Shown piece by piece: positions 43,551 to 52,145 of a stretch of 64,000 nucleotides of DNA. The notes beneath the pieces were generated by a model. The model saw nothing but the letters and a program-made list of their open reading frames with translations. It was not told the origin of the DNA and searched no databases. The DNA lies in NCBI RefSeq assembly GCF_016863655.1, contig NZ_BOPH01000142.1, positions 62,001-126,000 of the forward strand. The letters run 5' to 3'. Source of the stretch: Virgisporangium ochraceum (GTDB lineage Bacteria; Actinomycetota; Actinomycetes; Mycobacteriales; Micromonosporaceae). A program made the position numbers and the translations under genes. Every line of letters begins with the position of its first letter. Within the stretch, counting starts at the first letter, position 1.

Positions 43551-43769
43551 ATGGATCACACCCCGACCGGTATCGAGTCTGAACTGCTCGATCTGTCGAA
43601 TTCCGACGTGGCGACGCTGCGCTCCATCAGGGGAGGCAGCATCGACGCGGCCATCGATCGGGTTCGAGCGACAGTCACGGATGCCGAAGGACGCATCAGC
43701 GGATACAACGGATCATTCTCGGACCGGATGCGGCCGACCGGGTCAGAATCAGAGGACCGTGCCGGGTGA
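43551..43769 (+). CDS. FxsA-like (FxSxx-COOH family) small peptide, variant
   Basis: The 72-residue protein has the layout of FxsA ribosomal-peptide precursors: SELLDLSNSDVATLRSI, a helical stretch with AAIDRVRATV, then RISGYNGSFSDRM. In known members the peptide ends at an F-x-S-x-x carboxyl terminus; here the matching segment is YNGSF and is followed by 16 further residues to the stop, so the signature is imperfect. The start ATG 43551 has GAAAGG with a 9-nt spacer; ATG 43509/43512 upstream has a poorly placed site. The stop overlaps the HExxH gene start by 11 bp. Assignment rests on pattern similarity and on the neighbouring genes. Confidence 0.6.
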   Translation: MDHTPTGIESELLDLSNSDVATLRSIRGGSIDAAIDRVRATVTDAEGRISGYNGSFSDRMRPTGSESEDRAG

Positions 43770-45618
43770 CCAACAGCCGACAGGTTCGGCACACATCATT
43801 GACCCAGACCACTTTCATGCCTTGGCAACGGGAGCCGGCGACCAGCGGGTGATCGCGGAGTTGTGGCGGTCGGAACGTAGCTGGCGGCTCACCGCACTGT
43901 TGACGGTCGTCAACGCCTGCGCCGGCCGTGAAGAAGCCACCGGCCCTCTCGCACCGATCGACGAGACCTGGAGTCTGCTCGTCGAGGCATTCCGGGCTCA
44001 TCCAGACGTCACCGAGGACGTCCTGTCCCGCCCACAGGTCGGTATCTGGGCAGCGCACACGCTCGCACGGCTCGAAGAGAGCAGTCCGACCGGCCCCGAA
44101 CCGCTCTGGGCCGACGTCGGATACCTGCACTCGTTGGTAGCGGCGATCGCCGTCCGGGCCGGCGTCCCCTTCGAACTCGACGTTCCGGTACGTGGCGGCA
44201 CGGCCGTCCTGCCCACCGTTGGCGCTGCCACCTTCCCTCCCGGCACCACGCGCGCTCGCGTTCGTGCGGCCGACGGCCGGGCCACCCTGATGGCCGGAGA
44301 CGTCACGGTGCCGGTCGGCGCGAGAGACGGGTGGCATCCGTCGATCACCGTCACGGTCGACCGGCATGACGTGCCATTGCGGGTCGAACTGCTCGACCGC
44401 GACACGTACCGCGCCCTGCGCGGCCCGTCGCAGCCACGGACCATCGACAGAGCGGAAGTTTCGCACTGGCGGCGCCTGCTCGGCGACGCGTGGGACGTCC
44501 TCGTGCGGGAACAGCCGGACCGGGCCAGGTCGATCGCACAGAGCTTCCGGATGCTGGCGCCGGAACCGGCCGAGGAACGGTTCCGTCAGCACTCCGCGTC
44601 GGGCGCCGAAGCGTTCGGCGGAATGCTGGTGTCGGTGCCCGACGACGCCGTCCAGTTGGCGGCGACTCTGGTTCACGAGACCCAGCACCACAAGCTCCAC
44701 GCCCTGACGCATCTGCTGACCCTGACGCTCGACGACCCCTCGGTGCGCTACTACGCCCCGTGGAGAGACGATCCCAGGCCGGTGGCCGGGCTCCTTCAGG
44801 GTGCGTACGCCTTCGCGGGAATCGCCGGCTTCTGGCGCATCCATCGCCGACACGCGTCACCCACGGATGCACCGCTGGCTCACGTCGAGTTCGCCCTGTG
44901 GCGGCGCCAGACGCACCTGGTGCTACGCACGCTCGCCGGATGCGGCCGGCTGACCGAGCACGGCGAGCGGTTCGTCGCGACGCTTGTCTCCGAGGTCGAG
45001 GGCTACCTGGGCGAGTCCGTCCCGGTTGCCGAGCGGGCCGCGGCCGACGCGATCGCCGACGACCACTGGGCGATGTGGCGAAGCCACAACCTCAGGCTGT
45101 CCGAGCCGGTCGCGGCGGGCCTCTCGGCGGCCTGGCGGCGCGGCAGGGAACCGGTGATCCCGCCCGCCGAAGGCGGCTCCGACCCGCCGCGTGCGATCGT
45201 CGAGCCCGGTCGGATCTGGTTCGACGGCCGGGCCGTGCTCACGCGCTACCGACACGGTGCCGCAGCGGAGTTCGCCGCCCTGCGGGCGGACCCTGCCCGG
45301 GTGGGCCGTCAGGTGGCCGGTGCCACCGGGGCCGACCTTGATCTGGTCGGAGGCGATCCGGAGGCGGCCGCCCTCGGCTACCTCGACGAACTGGCCCGCG
45401 ACCCGACCAGCGTCCACGGCTGGGTCGGGCTCGGACTGGCCCACTCCGACCCGGGCGGCCCGGTTGCCCGGGCGCTTCTCGGACGCCCCGAACTGGTGCT
45501 GACCGTGGCACGGCGGGAGGGTGCGGCTGATCCCCTTGCGTTGGCTGCCTGGATCGGCCGTGCGTTGACCGACGACGACGTGCGTGAGGCCGGCCCGGCG
45601 GGCTGGTCGGTGACCTGA
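43759..45618 (+). CDS. stand-alone HExxH-motif peptide-modification protein (FxSxx system)
   Basis: The 619-residue protein matches the 'HEXXH motif-containing putative peptide modification' family (TIGR04267-like), usually the C-terminal part of the radical SAM protein FxsB. The zinc motif HETQH is at residues 306-310 within LVHETQHHKLHALTHLL, with a candidate third ligand further on. No CxxxCxxC radical SAM motif is present. GTG 43759, close behind AGAGG and overlapping the FxsA-like stop, is preferred; an upstream ATG (43681) would overlap the peptide gene by 89 bp. It may cleave or hydroxylate the peptide. It converges with the NB-ARC/TPR gene, with 18 bp between stops. Confidence 0.8.
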   Translation: MPGDQQPTGSAHIIDPDHFHALATGAGDQRVIAELWRSERSWRLTALLTVVNACAGREEATGPLAPIDETWSLLVEAFRAHPDVTEDVLSRPQVGIWAAHTLARLEESSPTGPEPLWADVGYLHSLVAAIAVRAGVPFELDVPVRGGTAVLPTVGAATFPPGTTRARVRAADGRATLMAGDVTVPVGARDGWHPSITVTVDRHDVPLRVELLDRDTYRALRGPSQPRTIDRAEVSHWRRLLGDAWDVLVREQPDRARSIAQSFRMLAPEPAEERFRQHSASGAEAFGGMLVSVPDDAVQLAATLVHETQHHKLHALTHLLTLTLDDPSVRYYAPWRDDPRPVAGLLQGAYAFAGIAGFWRIHRRHASPTDAPLAHVEFALWRRQTHLVLRTLAGCGRLTEHGERFVATLVSEVEGYLGESVPVAERAAADAIADDHWAMWRSHNLRLSEPVAAGLSAAWRRGREPVIPPAEGGSDPPRAIVEPGRIWFDGRAVLTRYRHGAAAEFAALRADPARVGRQVAGATGADLDLVGGDPEAAALGYLDELARDPTSVHGWVGLGLAHSDPGGPVARALLGRPELVLTVARREGAADPLALAAWIGRALTDDDVREAGPAGWSVT

Positions 45619-45636
45619 CCCGCCGGGAGCCTCCGA

Positions 45637-48600
45637 CTAGAGCAGCAGCGGGTCGATGTCGCAGTTCGCCCGGACGCCGGCGGCCGCCGCCCGGGAAGCG
45701 GGGTGCGCTTCGCCGAGGATCTGGCGGAACTTGTGGATGGTGTCTTCGAACAGGCCACTGGCCTCTCCGGTGCGCTTCAGCGCGCGGAGGTCCATCGCGT
45801 GGTTGGCCGCACACGCCAGCGTGGTGGGGTGCCGGTCACCGAGTCCGTCACGGTCGAGGCAGCGGCGGAGCGTCTCCCGGTCGAGCGCCTCGGCCTGCTC
45901 GTACTCACCCAGTTCGTAGTGGTCGCTGGCGAGGTTGATCCGCGCGGACAGGACGAGCGCGTGCGACTCGCCGAGCCGATCGACCAAACGCCGCAGCGCC
46001 TGCTCGTTCAGCGTGCGGGCATGCTCCGCCTCGTTGAGCAGCCGCAGGGTGACCGCCAGGTCGACCTGCGATCCCGCGGTGTGCGGGTGCTCCTCGCCGT
46101 ACAGCTGACGCAGACCGGCTACCGCTTCCTCGCCGTACTCGCGCGCGGTCCGCAGGTCTCCGGTCACCCGCTGGTCGATCGAGAGCGTCAGGGTGGCGAG
46201 AACCGTGGCGGGGTGGTTGTCGCCGTACCGCAGGCGATAGCGGTGCCGCACGTCGCTGGACAGGTTCAACGCACCGACGTGGTCGCCCGCCTTGCGCCGG
46301 AAGCTCGCCAGGCTGTGGCTCCACCCGAGGACGTCGGGGTGGTCCTCGTAGCGCAGCACGCGGCGCGCGGTGGCCACCACGTTCTCCTGGCTCACGTGCG
46401 CGGCGACATAGTCGCCCAGCTCGCGGCGGTCGAGGTTGACACCGTGCAGGCTGTCGAGCGTGTCGCGGTGTTCGGCTCCCAGGATCTGCACGAACCGCCG
46501 ATGCGTCTGCTCGTCGAGGCGTAGCGCCTGGCCGAACAGGCTCGACAACCGCATGCTGACGCCGAGGTTGTGGGCCGCCCGCAGTGTGAACGGATCGTCG
46601 TCTCCGAACCGCCGCCTCGACTGCTCGTACACCGACCGCGACAGTTCGAGGGCGCCCGTGAAGTCGCCGGCCACCCGGTGATCCGCGCCGACCGCGCCGA
46701 CCGCGTACAGCGTCTGCTCCTGGTCGTCGCCGATGGTCTCGCGGTAGAGCTCCAGGGTCCGGGCGTTCAACTCGGCCGCGGCGGCGTAGTCGCCGACGAC
46801 GAAGTGCATGAAGCCCAGGTGAGCCGCCATGCCCAGGGTGTCGCGTCCGGCCTCCTTGCCGTCTGCCGACCACGCGTTGTACGCACGCTGGGCAAGATCA
46901 CGGGCACCCACGTGGTCGCCCCAGCGCCACAGGTACTTCGTCTCGTTCAGCACCATGTCCCGCACGAGTTCGTCGGGACATTCCTCCGCCTCCGAGGCGA
47001 CCAGGTGCGGGTACAGCTCCGCGTACCGGGACCACTGTTCGGCTTCGTCGGGCTGGCTCGGGTCGTTGCCGGCGAGCAGCAGGTGCGCGCCGTGCTTCAT
47101 CGCGTTCCGGTCTTCGGGGTCCATCTGTGAGATGAGCACCCGCTGCACCAGCCGGTGCATCTGGAACGAGTTGTTCCGGTGGTCGATGCGGGCGAGCGAC
47201 AACCGCCCGAAGTTTCGGATGGCGTTACGGAGGCGGTCGGGATTTCGGATCAACCGGTCGAGGGTGTCGTGGATCCGGAGGCCACGCGGCCGTGACAGGA
47301 GCACCGTGCTGATCGGCTCTGGGGCGAAGAACGCGCACACCTGCAACAGGCGCAGGGCGTCGGGGTCTCGGTCACGCAGGCCGTTGAGCGAGACGTTCCA
47401 AGCCGCGGCAACCAGTTCCGGGTAGTCCTGATCGGTGCGGGGTACGTCGTCACCCAGCTCCGGTCTGCTGTTCTGAAGCAGTTCGAGATAGTTCTCGGCA
47501 GACATTTCCGTCTCCGCGCGCCACGCCGCCGCGAGCTCGATCGCCAACGGCAGGTCGCCGAGCGCCGCAGCCAACCGGTCGGCGTTCTCGGCACCCAGTT
47601 CGGGGCCACGCCCGCGGAGCATCTCGATGCTCTCGTCGCGGTCGAAGACGTTGACCGGCAAGCTGTTGGCGATTTCGCGCCACTGCTCGTTGCGGGACGT
47701 CACGACGATGCTTCCCGCGCCGCCCTTCGGGAAGAACCGCTCGACCTCGGCGGGCTGCTCCGCGTTGTCGAACACCAGCAACCAGTTCGACACCGGTCGC
47801 CCCACGCGCAGCGCCTCGAGCACGGCCGGTACCGCGGTGTTCGCCGTCGACGGCACCTCCAGGCCCAACCTGGCCGCCAGGTCGCCGAGCGCCGACTGGA
47901 TCTGAACCGGCCGCTCCGCCGGGATCCACCAGATCAGGTCGAAGTCCTGTTCGTGCTTGTAGACGTACTCAACGACGAGTGCCGATTTGCCGACCCCGCC
48001 CCGACCGTGGACGGCCTCCGGGAGGACCGCCGTCGTGCCGACACCGAGCCGTTGATGCAACTCGTCGAGCAGGTCCTGACGACCGGTGAAGTCGGGGTTG
48101 CGGGGTGGCACACCACCGACGATCGTTGCCGGCCGGGGCGCACCGACTTCAGCGCTTTCTGTCCTATCGGCTGTCGTCGTCACTGCGCCTCCTCCCGGCT
48201 GGCGGTCGTATGGGAGCCCGCCAGTCGACGGGCGCGTTGACGCCTCGGGCGAGCCCGCAGAGCGCAGTATTTCAGACATAGGGGACTCCGCGCGGGGGTT
48301 GGAATAAGTTCGTTGCGGTGGGATCGGTGATCCGATTGCTCGACTCAGAAGCTCGGCCGCGATGAGGTTCGCTCCACCCAGTGACAGGTGCACTGCGAAC
48401 TCGACGCGCAAAAAGGGTTCGGTGGCCGGCGAAACCCGGGGGTACGTGGTGCTCCCCGGTTCCTTGATGCGTTGTGTCAGGCCACGGATCACCTCGACGT
48501 CACGCCCGAGCTCGCCTTCCACAACGTGTTGCACCTCGATGGTGCGGTCGCGGTATCCGAGTTCGAGCAGTTGTTCGCGCACTCCTGGAACGAAGTCGAA

Positions 48601-49521
48601 CAGGATCCGCGTGTCACCCGGGCCACCGCTGTCATGGATCACCTGACGGACAAGGTCGCTGGTGAGGACCTCGGTCAGTTCCAGTGCCTTCGCCCGCGGC
48701 ACGGTTCGCGGCAACGCGCGCAGCATCCGGCCGTTCAGAGGCGCCGCCGCAAGCCGGGTCGCAAGGGTGAAGGCCGCGGGCGACGCGAACGCGCGGAACC
48801 GGGCGACCAGGTCGGCGGTACCGAAGTGCCCGGATACCGGTTCCGGCTTGCGATCGCCGACGGATACGAGCACTGCGGGCAGATCGACCGGCCTGGCCGA
48901 CGAGCCCGTCGTGAGCCGGGTCCACCGCTCCAACCAGTTGAGTCCCCGCTCCAGTACGGGAACCGCCTCGACCGGCGCGTCGTCTCGACGCTCGACGAAA
49001 CGGAGGTCGAGGCCGATCACCCGCCAGGACGACCGGTTACCGGGCTGTTCCCATTCGACCTCCGTGGTCGCCATTCCGCTGCGGTGCCAGGCCTGCTGCG
49101 GAAGAAGGTTCACGACCGCAACCGGCGCGGCCGCCGCCCACGACGCCAGAACGGGTTGCACCAAGCCGTTTCGCCATATGGCCGAACGACCGTGCGTCAC
49201 CAGGAAGATGACTTGCTGCCGCGTCGCATCGAGAATGTCGTCGGGTCGACGTGAAGCGTGTCCCGGCTCGGTGCCCACCATGGGGCCGTCGCGTCCGTCG
49301 GCCGACATCCACCTCAGGTGGACGTCGCGGAAACCGAGGTCAGCGCTGAGGGTCTCGGCGAACGTGGCGATCTCTTCAGACCAGAACTCCATGACCGGCG
49401 TGTCGTCGATGACGACGATGGCTTCGGAGTTCCGCCAGACGGAATCGCCTGGTGGCGCGGCTGTGTGCTGAGGCGGGATAGATGTCGACTGATTCATCGG
49501 CGACCGGTCGCCCATCCGCAT
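45637..49521 (-). CDS. FxSxx-COOH system protein: SAV_2336-like, NB-ARC and TPR
   Basis: The 1294-residue protein has three parts: a SAV_2336-type N-terminal domain (residues about 30-430, with SVWRNSEAIVVIDDTPVMEF), a STAND/NB-ARC ATPase (about 480-780; P-loop GRGGVGKSA with Lys512, Walker B WLLVFDNAEQ, and LGDLPLAIELAAAW), and about twelve TPR-like repeats to the C-terminus. This is the architecture of 'FxSxx-COOH system tetratricopeptide repeat' proteins, thought to act as a ligand-gated signalling or conflict-type switch. Start options are ATG 49521, 49515 and 49497; none has a clear ribosome site. It lies 70 bp downstream of the VMAP-C gene on the same strand. Confidence 0.82.
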   Translation of the reverse strand: MRMGDRSPMNQSTSIPPQHTAAPPGDSVWRNSEAIVVIDDTPVMEFWSEEIATFAETLSADLGFRDVHLRWMSADGRDGPMVGTEPGHASRRPDDILDATRQQVIFLVTHGRSAIWRNGLVQPVLASWAAAAPVAVVNLLPQQAWHRSGMATTEVEWEQPGNRSSWRVIGLDLRFVERRDDAPVEAVPVLERGLNWLERWTRLTTGSSARPVDLPAVLVSVGDRKPEPVSGHFGTADLVARFRAFASPAAFTLATRLAAAPLNGRMLRALPRTVPRAKALELTEVLTSDLVRQVIHDSGGPGDTRILFDFVPGVREQLLELGYRDRTIEVQHVVEGELGRDVEVIRGLTQRIKEPGSTTYPRVSPATEPFLRVEFAVHLSLGGANLIAAELLSRAIGSPIPPQRTYSNPRAESPMSEILRSAGSPEASTRPSTGGLPYDRQPGGGAVTTTADRTESAEVGAPRPATIVGGVPPRNPDFTGRQDLLDELHQRLGVGTTAVLPEAVHGRGGVGKSALVVEYVYKHEQDFDLIWWIPAERPVQIQSALGDLAARLGLEVPSTANTAVPAVLEALRVGRPVSNWLLVFDNAEQPAEVERFFPKGGAGSIVVTSRNEQWREIANSLPVNVFDRDESIEMLRGRGPELGAENADRLAAALGDLPLAIELAAAWRAETEMSAENYLELLQNSRPELGDDVPRTDQDYPELVAAAWNVSLNGLRDRDPDALRLLQVCAFFAPEPISTVLLSRPRGLRIHDTLDRLIRNPDRLRNAIRNFGRLSLARIDHRNNSFQMHRLVQRVLISQMDPEDRNAMKHGAHLLLAGNDPSQPDEAEQWSRYAELYPHLVASEAEECPDELVRDMVLNETKYLWRWGDHVGARDLAQRAYNAWSADGKEAGRDTLGMAAHLGFMHFVVGDYAAAAELNARTLELYRETIGDDQEQTLYAVGAVGADHRVAGDFTGALELSRSVYEQSRRRFGDDDPFTLRAAHNLGVSMRLSSLFGQALRLDEQTHRRFVQILGAEHRDTLDSLHGVNLDRRELGDYVAAHVSQENVVATARRVLRYEDHPDVLGWSHSLASFRRKAGDHVGALNLSSDVRHRYRLRYGDNHPATVLATLTLSIDQRVTGDLRTAREYGEEAVAGLRQLYGEEHPHTAGSQVDLAVTLRLLNEAEHARTLNEQALRRLVDRLGESHALVLSARINLASDHYELGEYEQAEALDRETLRRCLDRDGLGDRHPTTLACAANHAMDLRALKRTGEASGLFEDTIHKFRQILGEAHPASRAAAAGVRANCDIDPLLL

Positions 49522-49591
49522 CCGGGCACCGCGGAACCGGGCTGTGACCAGCCGCGCGAGCTATCGGCTTGTCCTCGGTGGCCGTTGCCGG

Positions 49592-51076
49592 TCATGTGTG
49601 GACCTTTCCCGTAGCCCGTCCGGGTTGACGCTCCGGGTCATCCCACAGGACCACGAGGTCGTGGCCGATGTGAGGGTCACTGTCACCAGGGTCTTCACTC
49701 CAAGCGACTTGCCTTAACTTTGCGGCATGTTTGGGTAGTTCCGCTAGTCCTGACGCTGACTCTCCGTCATCGATCATTGACTTTATAGTCTCGCATAGTT
49801 CGTCCGACACCGATGCCCCGGCGCGGTGCCACACGATCGCAGGGAACCCCGACCGGAGGCCGGCGCGGACCTCCTGCTGCCCGACGCTGTTCAGCGTCGG
49901 CGGTTCGCTGAGCACGAGCACGACCGCACCCGCCTTTCCCCTCAGAATTGCCTCGAGCTGAACAGCACCATGATTGCCAGTGGCGCAGTAGAGACGATCT
50001 TCTTTGTCCGACGGATCGAGCAGCCGCTGCCAACGGCCCCTCCACACCCGATGCCACTCCACCGCCCTGATGCGTTCCAGACTTCGGACCACCAGTGGGT
50101 ACTCCATCGCCAACGGGCTCGGCACGTCTGAGTCGAGTTCCTTACGCCACCGGTCGACCGGCTCGTTCAACAGCTGCCACGGCAGCACGAACTCGATCGT
50201 CACGTCGCCGACCCGGTCGGCCCACCGCCGCTCGGTCTCCAGCACGATCTCGTCGACAGCCGACTCCAGATCGTCGTACCTGACGTAGCGGTCGTCGCCG
50301 GGAATCGGCTTCCACTCCGGCGATGCCCATTGGTACCAGTGGGAGACGATGAACGTGTCGTCTTCGCCGCCGTACTTCTCGAATTGAATGACCAGATAGG
50401 CGGTGTGGCGGTCGTCGATGCCCACGAACGGCCGCGACCGCGTGGCGTGCAGCCGGTCGGTCGCACCCCATTCGGCAGCCAGCGAGTTGACGAGCGCGGG
50501 CAGCTCGGTGGACGACGAACCCATGAGGATCAACCTGTCCAGCAGCAGCAGCCACGGCGGCAGACCTTCGACCGGGTTCGTCGAGGACAGGTAGGCGAAC
50601 AGATGCCAGACGTGCTCGCAATGCTGGGGAACCGGTTCACCCCGCATGTCGTGTACGAACTGCCGCAGGCCCGGCGTGATCCGCAGCGCGGCCAGCTCCG
50701 TCCGCAGCCACTCGAGGTCACGGTCCTGGAACTGGTCGGCCACCTGCCAACGGTCAGCGGCGCGGAGGATCTCGACGGTCTGGATGCTGCCCGGCTCCAG
50801 GACCTCGATGCATTCCGCCAACGCCCGCAGCGCCCCGGTCCGTTCGATGCATACGTTGATCAGCGACACGAGCTGCGGACGCAGCACCGCGACCTCGCGT
50901 ACCGGAAGGTCACCACGGAGCGAGTCGCGCAGCATGTCGTAGAGCACCCGGCGGCTGTCCGGGTCGCGGATGATCGGCGACGTCTCCAGCAGTGTCGCGA
51001 TCTCGTCTATGAACCGGCGGCGTTCCTCTGCTACCGCAGTCGGATCGCGCCGGGACAGGTCACGCCCTTCCCGCAT
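49592..51076 (-). CDS. effector-associated domain EAD2 plus VMAP-C protein
   Basis: The 494-residue protein has an N-terminal helical EAD2-like domain (residues about 10-90, FIDEIATLLETSPIIRDPDSRRVLYDML) and a VMAP-C-like domain (about 150-480) with AYLVIQFEKYG, VTIEFVLPWQLLNEPVDRW and AVVLVLSEPP. Such domains adapt NTPase switches to effectors in predicted conflict systems and often accompany FxSxx loci. ATG 51076 is chosen; the frame remains open upstream (ATG 51205 is possible) without domain support. Its start is overlapped by a 45-codon ORF, and a Crp box lies upstream. Confidence 0.78.
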   Translation of the reverse strand: MREGRDLSRRDPTAVAEERRRFIDEIATLLETSPIIRDPDSRRVLYDMLRDSLRGDLPVREVAVLRPQLVSLINVCIERTGALRALAECIEVLEPGSIQTVEILRAADRWQVADQFQDRDLEWLRTELAALRITPGLRQFVHDMRGEPVPQHCEHVWHLFAYLSSTNPVEGLPPWLLLLDRLILMGSSSTELPALVNSLAAEWGATDRLHATRSRPFVGIDDRHTAYLVIQFEKYGGEDDTFIVSHWYQWASPEWKPIPGDDRYVRYDDLESAVDEIVLETERRWADRVGDVTIEFVLPWQLLNEPVDRWRKELDSDVPSPLAMEYPLVVRSLERIRAVEWHRVWRGRWQRLLDPSDKEDRLYCATGNHGAVQLEAILRGKAGAVVLVLSEPPTLNSVGQQEVRAGLRSGFPAIVWHRAGASVSDELCETIKSMIDDGESASGLAELPKHAAKLRQVAWSEDPGDSDPHIGHDLVVLWDDPERQPGRATGKVHT

Positions 51077-51197
51077 ATGCCCGTGCACCGGCGCAGTAGT
51101 CGGCCACACGAGAGGCTGCCACCGCAGAAAACATGAGGTCAGCGTGGGACCGCGGGCAGTCGCCCACCGTATCGGCGACGGAGACCTCCGGTGACAT
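51060..51197 (-). CDS. candidate 45-residue leaderless ORF upstream of the VMAP-C gene
   Basis: ATG 51197 is 6 nt downstream of TAGCAT (51209-51204), the same leaderless arrangement seen at many genes here. The frame (MSPEVSVADTVGDCPRSHAD...) ends at TGA 51062-51060, overlapping the VMAP-C start by 17 bp, so it could couple translation. It matches no family known to me and contains two Cys. It could instead mark the transcript start of a longer VMAP-C N-terminus. Confidence 0.3.
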   Translation of the reverse strand: MSPEVSVADTVGDCPRSHADLMFSAVAASRVADYCAGARAYAGRA

Positions 51198-51254
51198 GCA
51201 GCCATGCTAGGAGTACGCTGCTCGACTCCCGGCACCGGGCTACCCGAGAGCGGA

Positions 51255-51270
51255 TGTGATCTAGACCACA
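51255..51270 (-). promoter_or_regulatory. predicted Crp-binding site
   Basis: TGTGATCTAGACCACA differs from the Crp/GlxR consensus TGTGA-N6-TCACA at a single half-site base (C for T) and is centred near 51262.5. If transcription starts at 51197, the site is centred at about -65, a class I activator position for the VMAP-C/TPR genes. A regulator of this family is encoded at 12009. Confidence 0.5.
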
Positions 51271-51318
51271 CGACCCCGTAAGGGGCCGGCTTTGTCCACA
51301 GTGGACTGACCGACACAT

Positions 51319-52053
51319 TCAGACGCGCAACTGCTCCAGTGCCGCAAGCCTCACGAGGTGAGCGTTGTCGTTCACCGACGTCCCGTCGGGCGCGGTCAGG
51401 ACGTCCTCCAACCCGATGCGGGTGGGCAGACCCAGCCGGGCCGCGTGACGGATCAATGCCCAACACGCGGAGTTCTCGCCATGCAGGAGCCTGGGCGCCG
51501 AGGAGTTCGCGGCATCGAGGGCGGCCAGCACCGCATCCGCCTCGGCCACGGCGTTCTCGGCGGGCGCGTCGATGATCTCGACCAGAACCCGCAGGACGCT
51601 GGCACGGCCCAGGGCGAGGGCGTCGGCCACCGACCAGACGCCCGCTTCCACGGCGATGCCGGCCGCCCGCAGCACCGTCGCCAACTCCGCGAAGCCCGGC
51701 TCCGACAGGTTCACCGACGCGAAGTCCGGGCGGGCGGAGGGTGGCAGCGTGGCCCACCGCCCCACCTCGGTCGACCGCCGGTCGGGGTCGCCGGCCGCGA
51801 TCCAGAGCCCCGTCGACACACCCACCGGCATTCCGGGGACGGCCGCCCGGATCGCGGTCACAGCGGCTCCCACGGCGCCGGCGTCCAAGGTTTCCAGGCC
51901 GTCTCCGTCGCGCGGGTGGACGTGGACCGCGGCGGCACCCGCTGCCGCCGTCGCCGCCGCGGCCGTGGCCAGTTGTGCGGGCGTGAGCGGCACCGCCGGG
52001 TGCTCGTCGGGCCGCCGGGCCCCGTTGAGGCACGCCTTGATCCACCAGGTCAT
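51319..52053 (-). CDS. BKACE-type beta-keto acid cleavage enzyme (DUF849)
   Basis: The 244-residue protein begins MTWWIKACLNGARRPDEHP and contains AAAVHVHPRDGDGLETL, the metal-binding HxH of beta-keto acid cleavage enzymes, plus VSTGLW and GENSACWALI near the C-terminus. Members condense a beta-keto acid with acetyl-CoA to give acetoacetate and a CoA ester; specificity varies. It is somewhat shorter than typical members (about 270-310 residues), but the barrel ends look complete. ATG 52053 lies 6 nt after TACGCT (52065-52060), suggesting a leaderless transcript. It is divergent from the SGNH gene. Confidence 0.85.
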   Translation of the reverse strand: MTWWIKACLNGARRPDEHPAVPLTPAQLATAAAATAAAGAAAVHVHPRDGDGLETLDAGAVGAAVTAIRAAVPGMPVGVSTGLWIAAGDPDRRSTEVGRWATLPPSARPDFASVNLSEPGFAELATVLRAAGIAVEAGVWSVADALALGRASVLRVLVEIIDAPAENAVAEADAVLAALDAANSSAPRLLHGENSACWALIRHAARLGLPTRIGLEDVLTAPDGTSVNDNAHLVRLAALEQLRV

Positions 52054-52082
52054 AGGGGCAGCGTAAGGGCTGCGTAGGGGCA

Positions 52083-52112
52083 TTGACGTCGGTCACTGGA
52101 GGGCGCCACACT
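52083..52112 (+). promoter_or_regulatory. promoter candidate for the SGNH hydrolase
   Basis: TTGACG (52083-52088), an 18-bp spacer and CACACT (52107-52112) precede the gene by 33 bp. The -35 lies only 30 bp from the divergent BKACE start, so the two promoters overlap closely. Confidence 0.4.
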
Positions 52113-52145
52113 CGTGCTCCCATCACCGCCGTTACGGGGGTCTCC

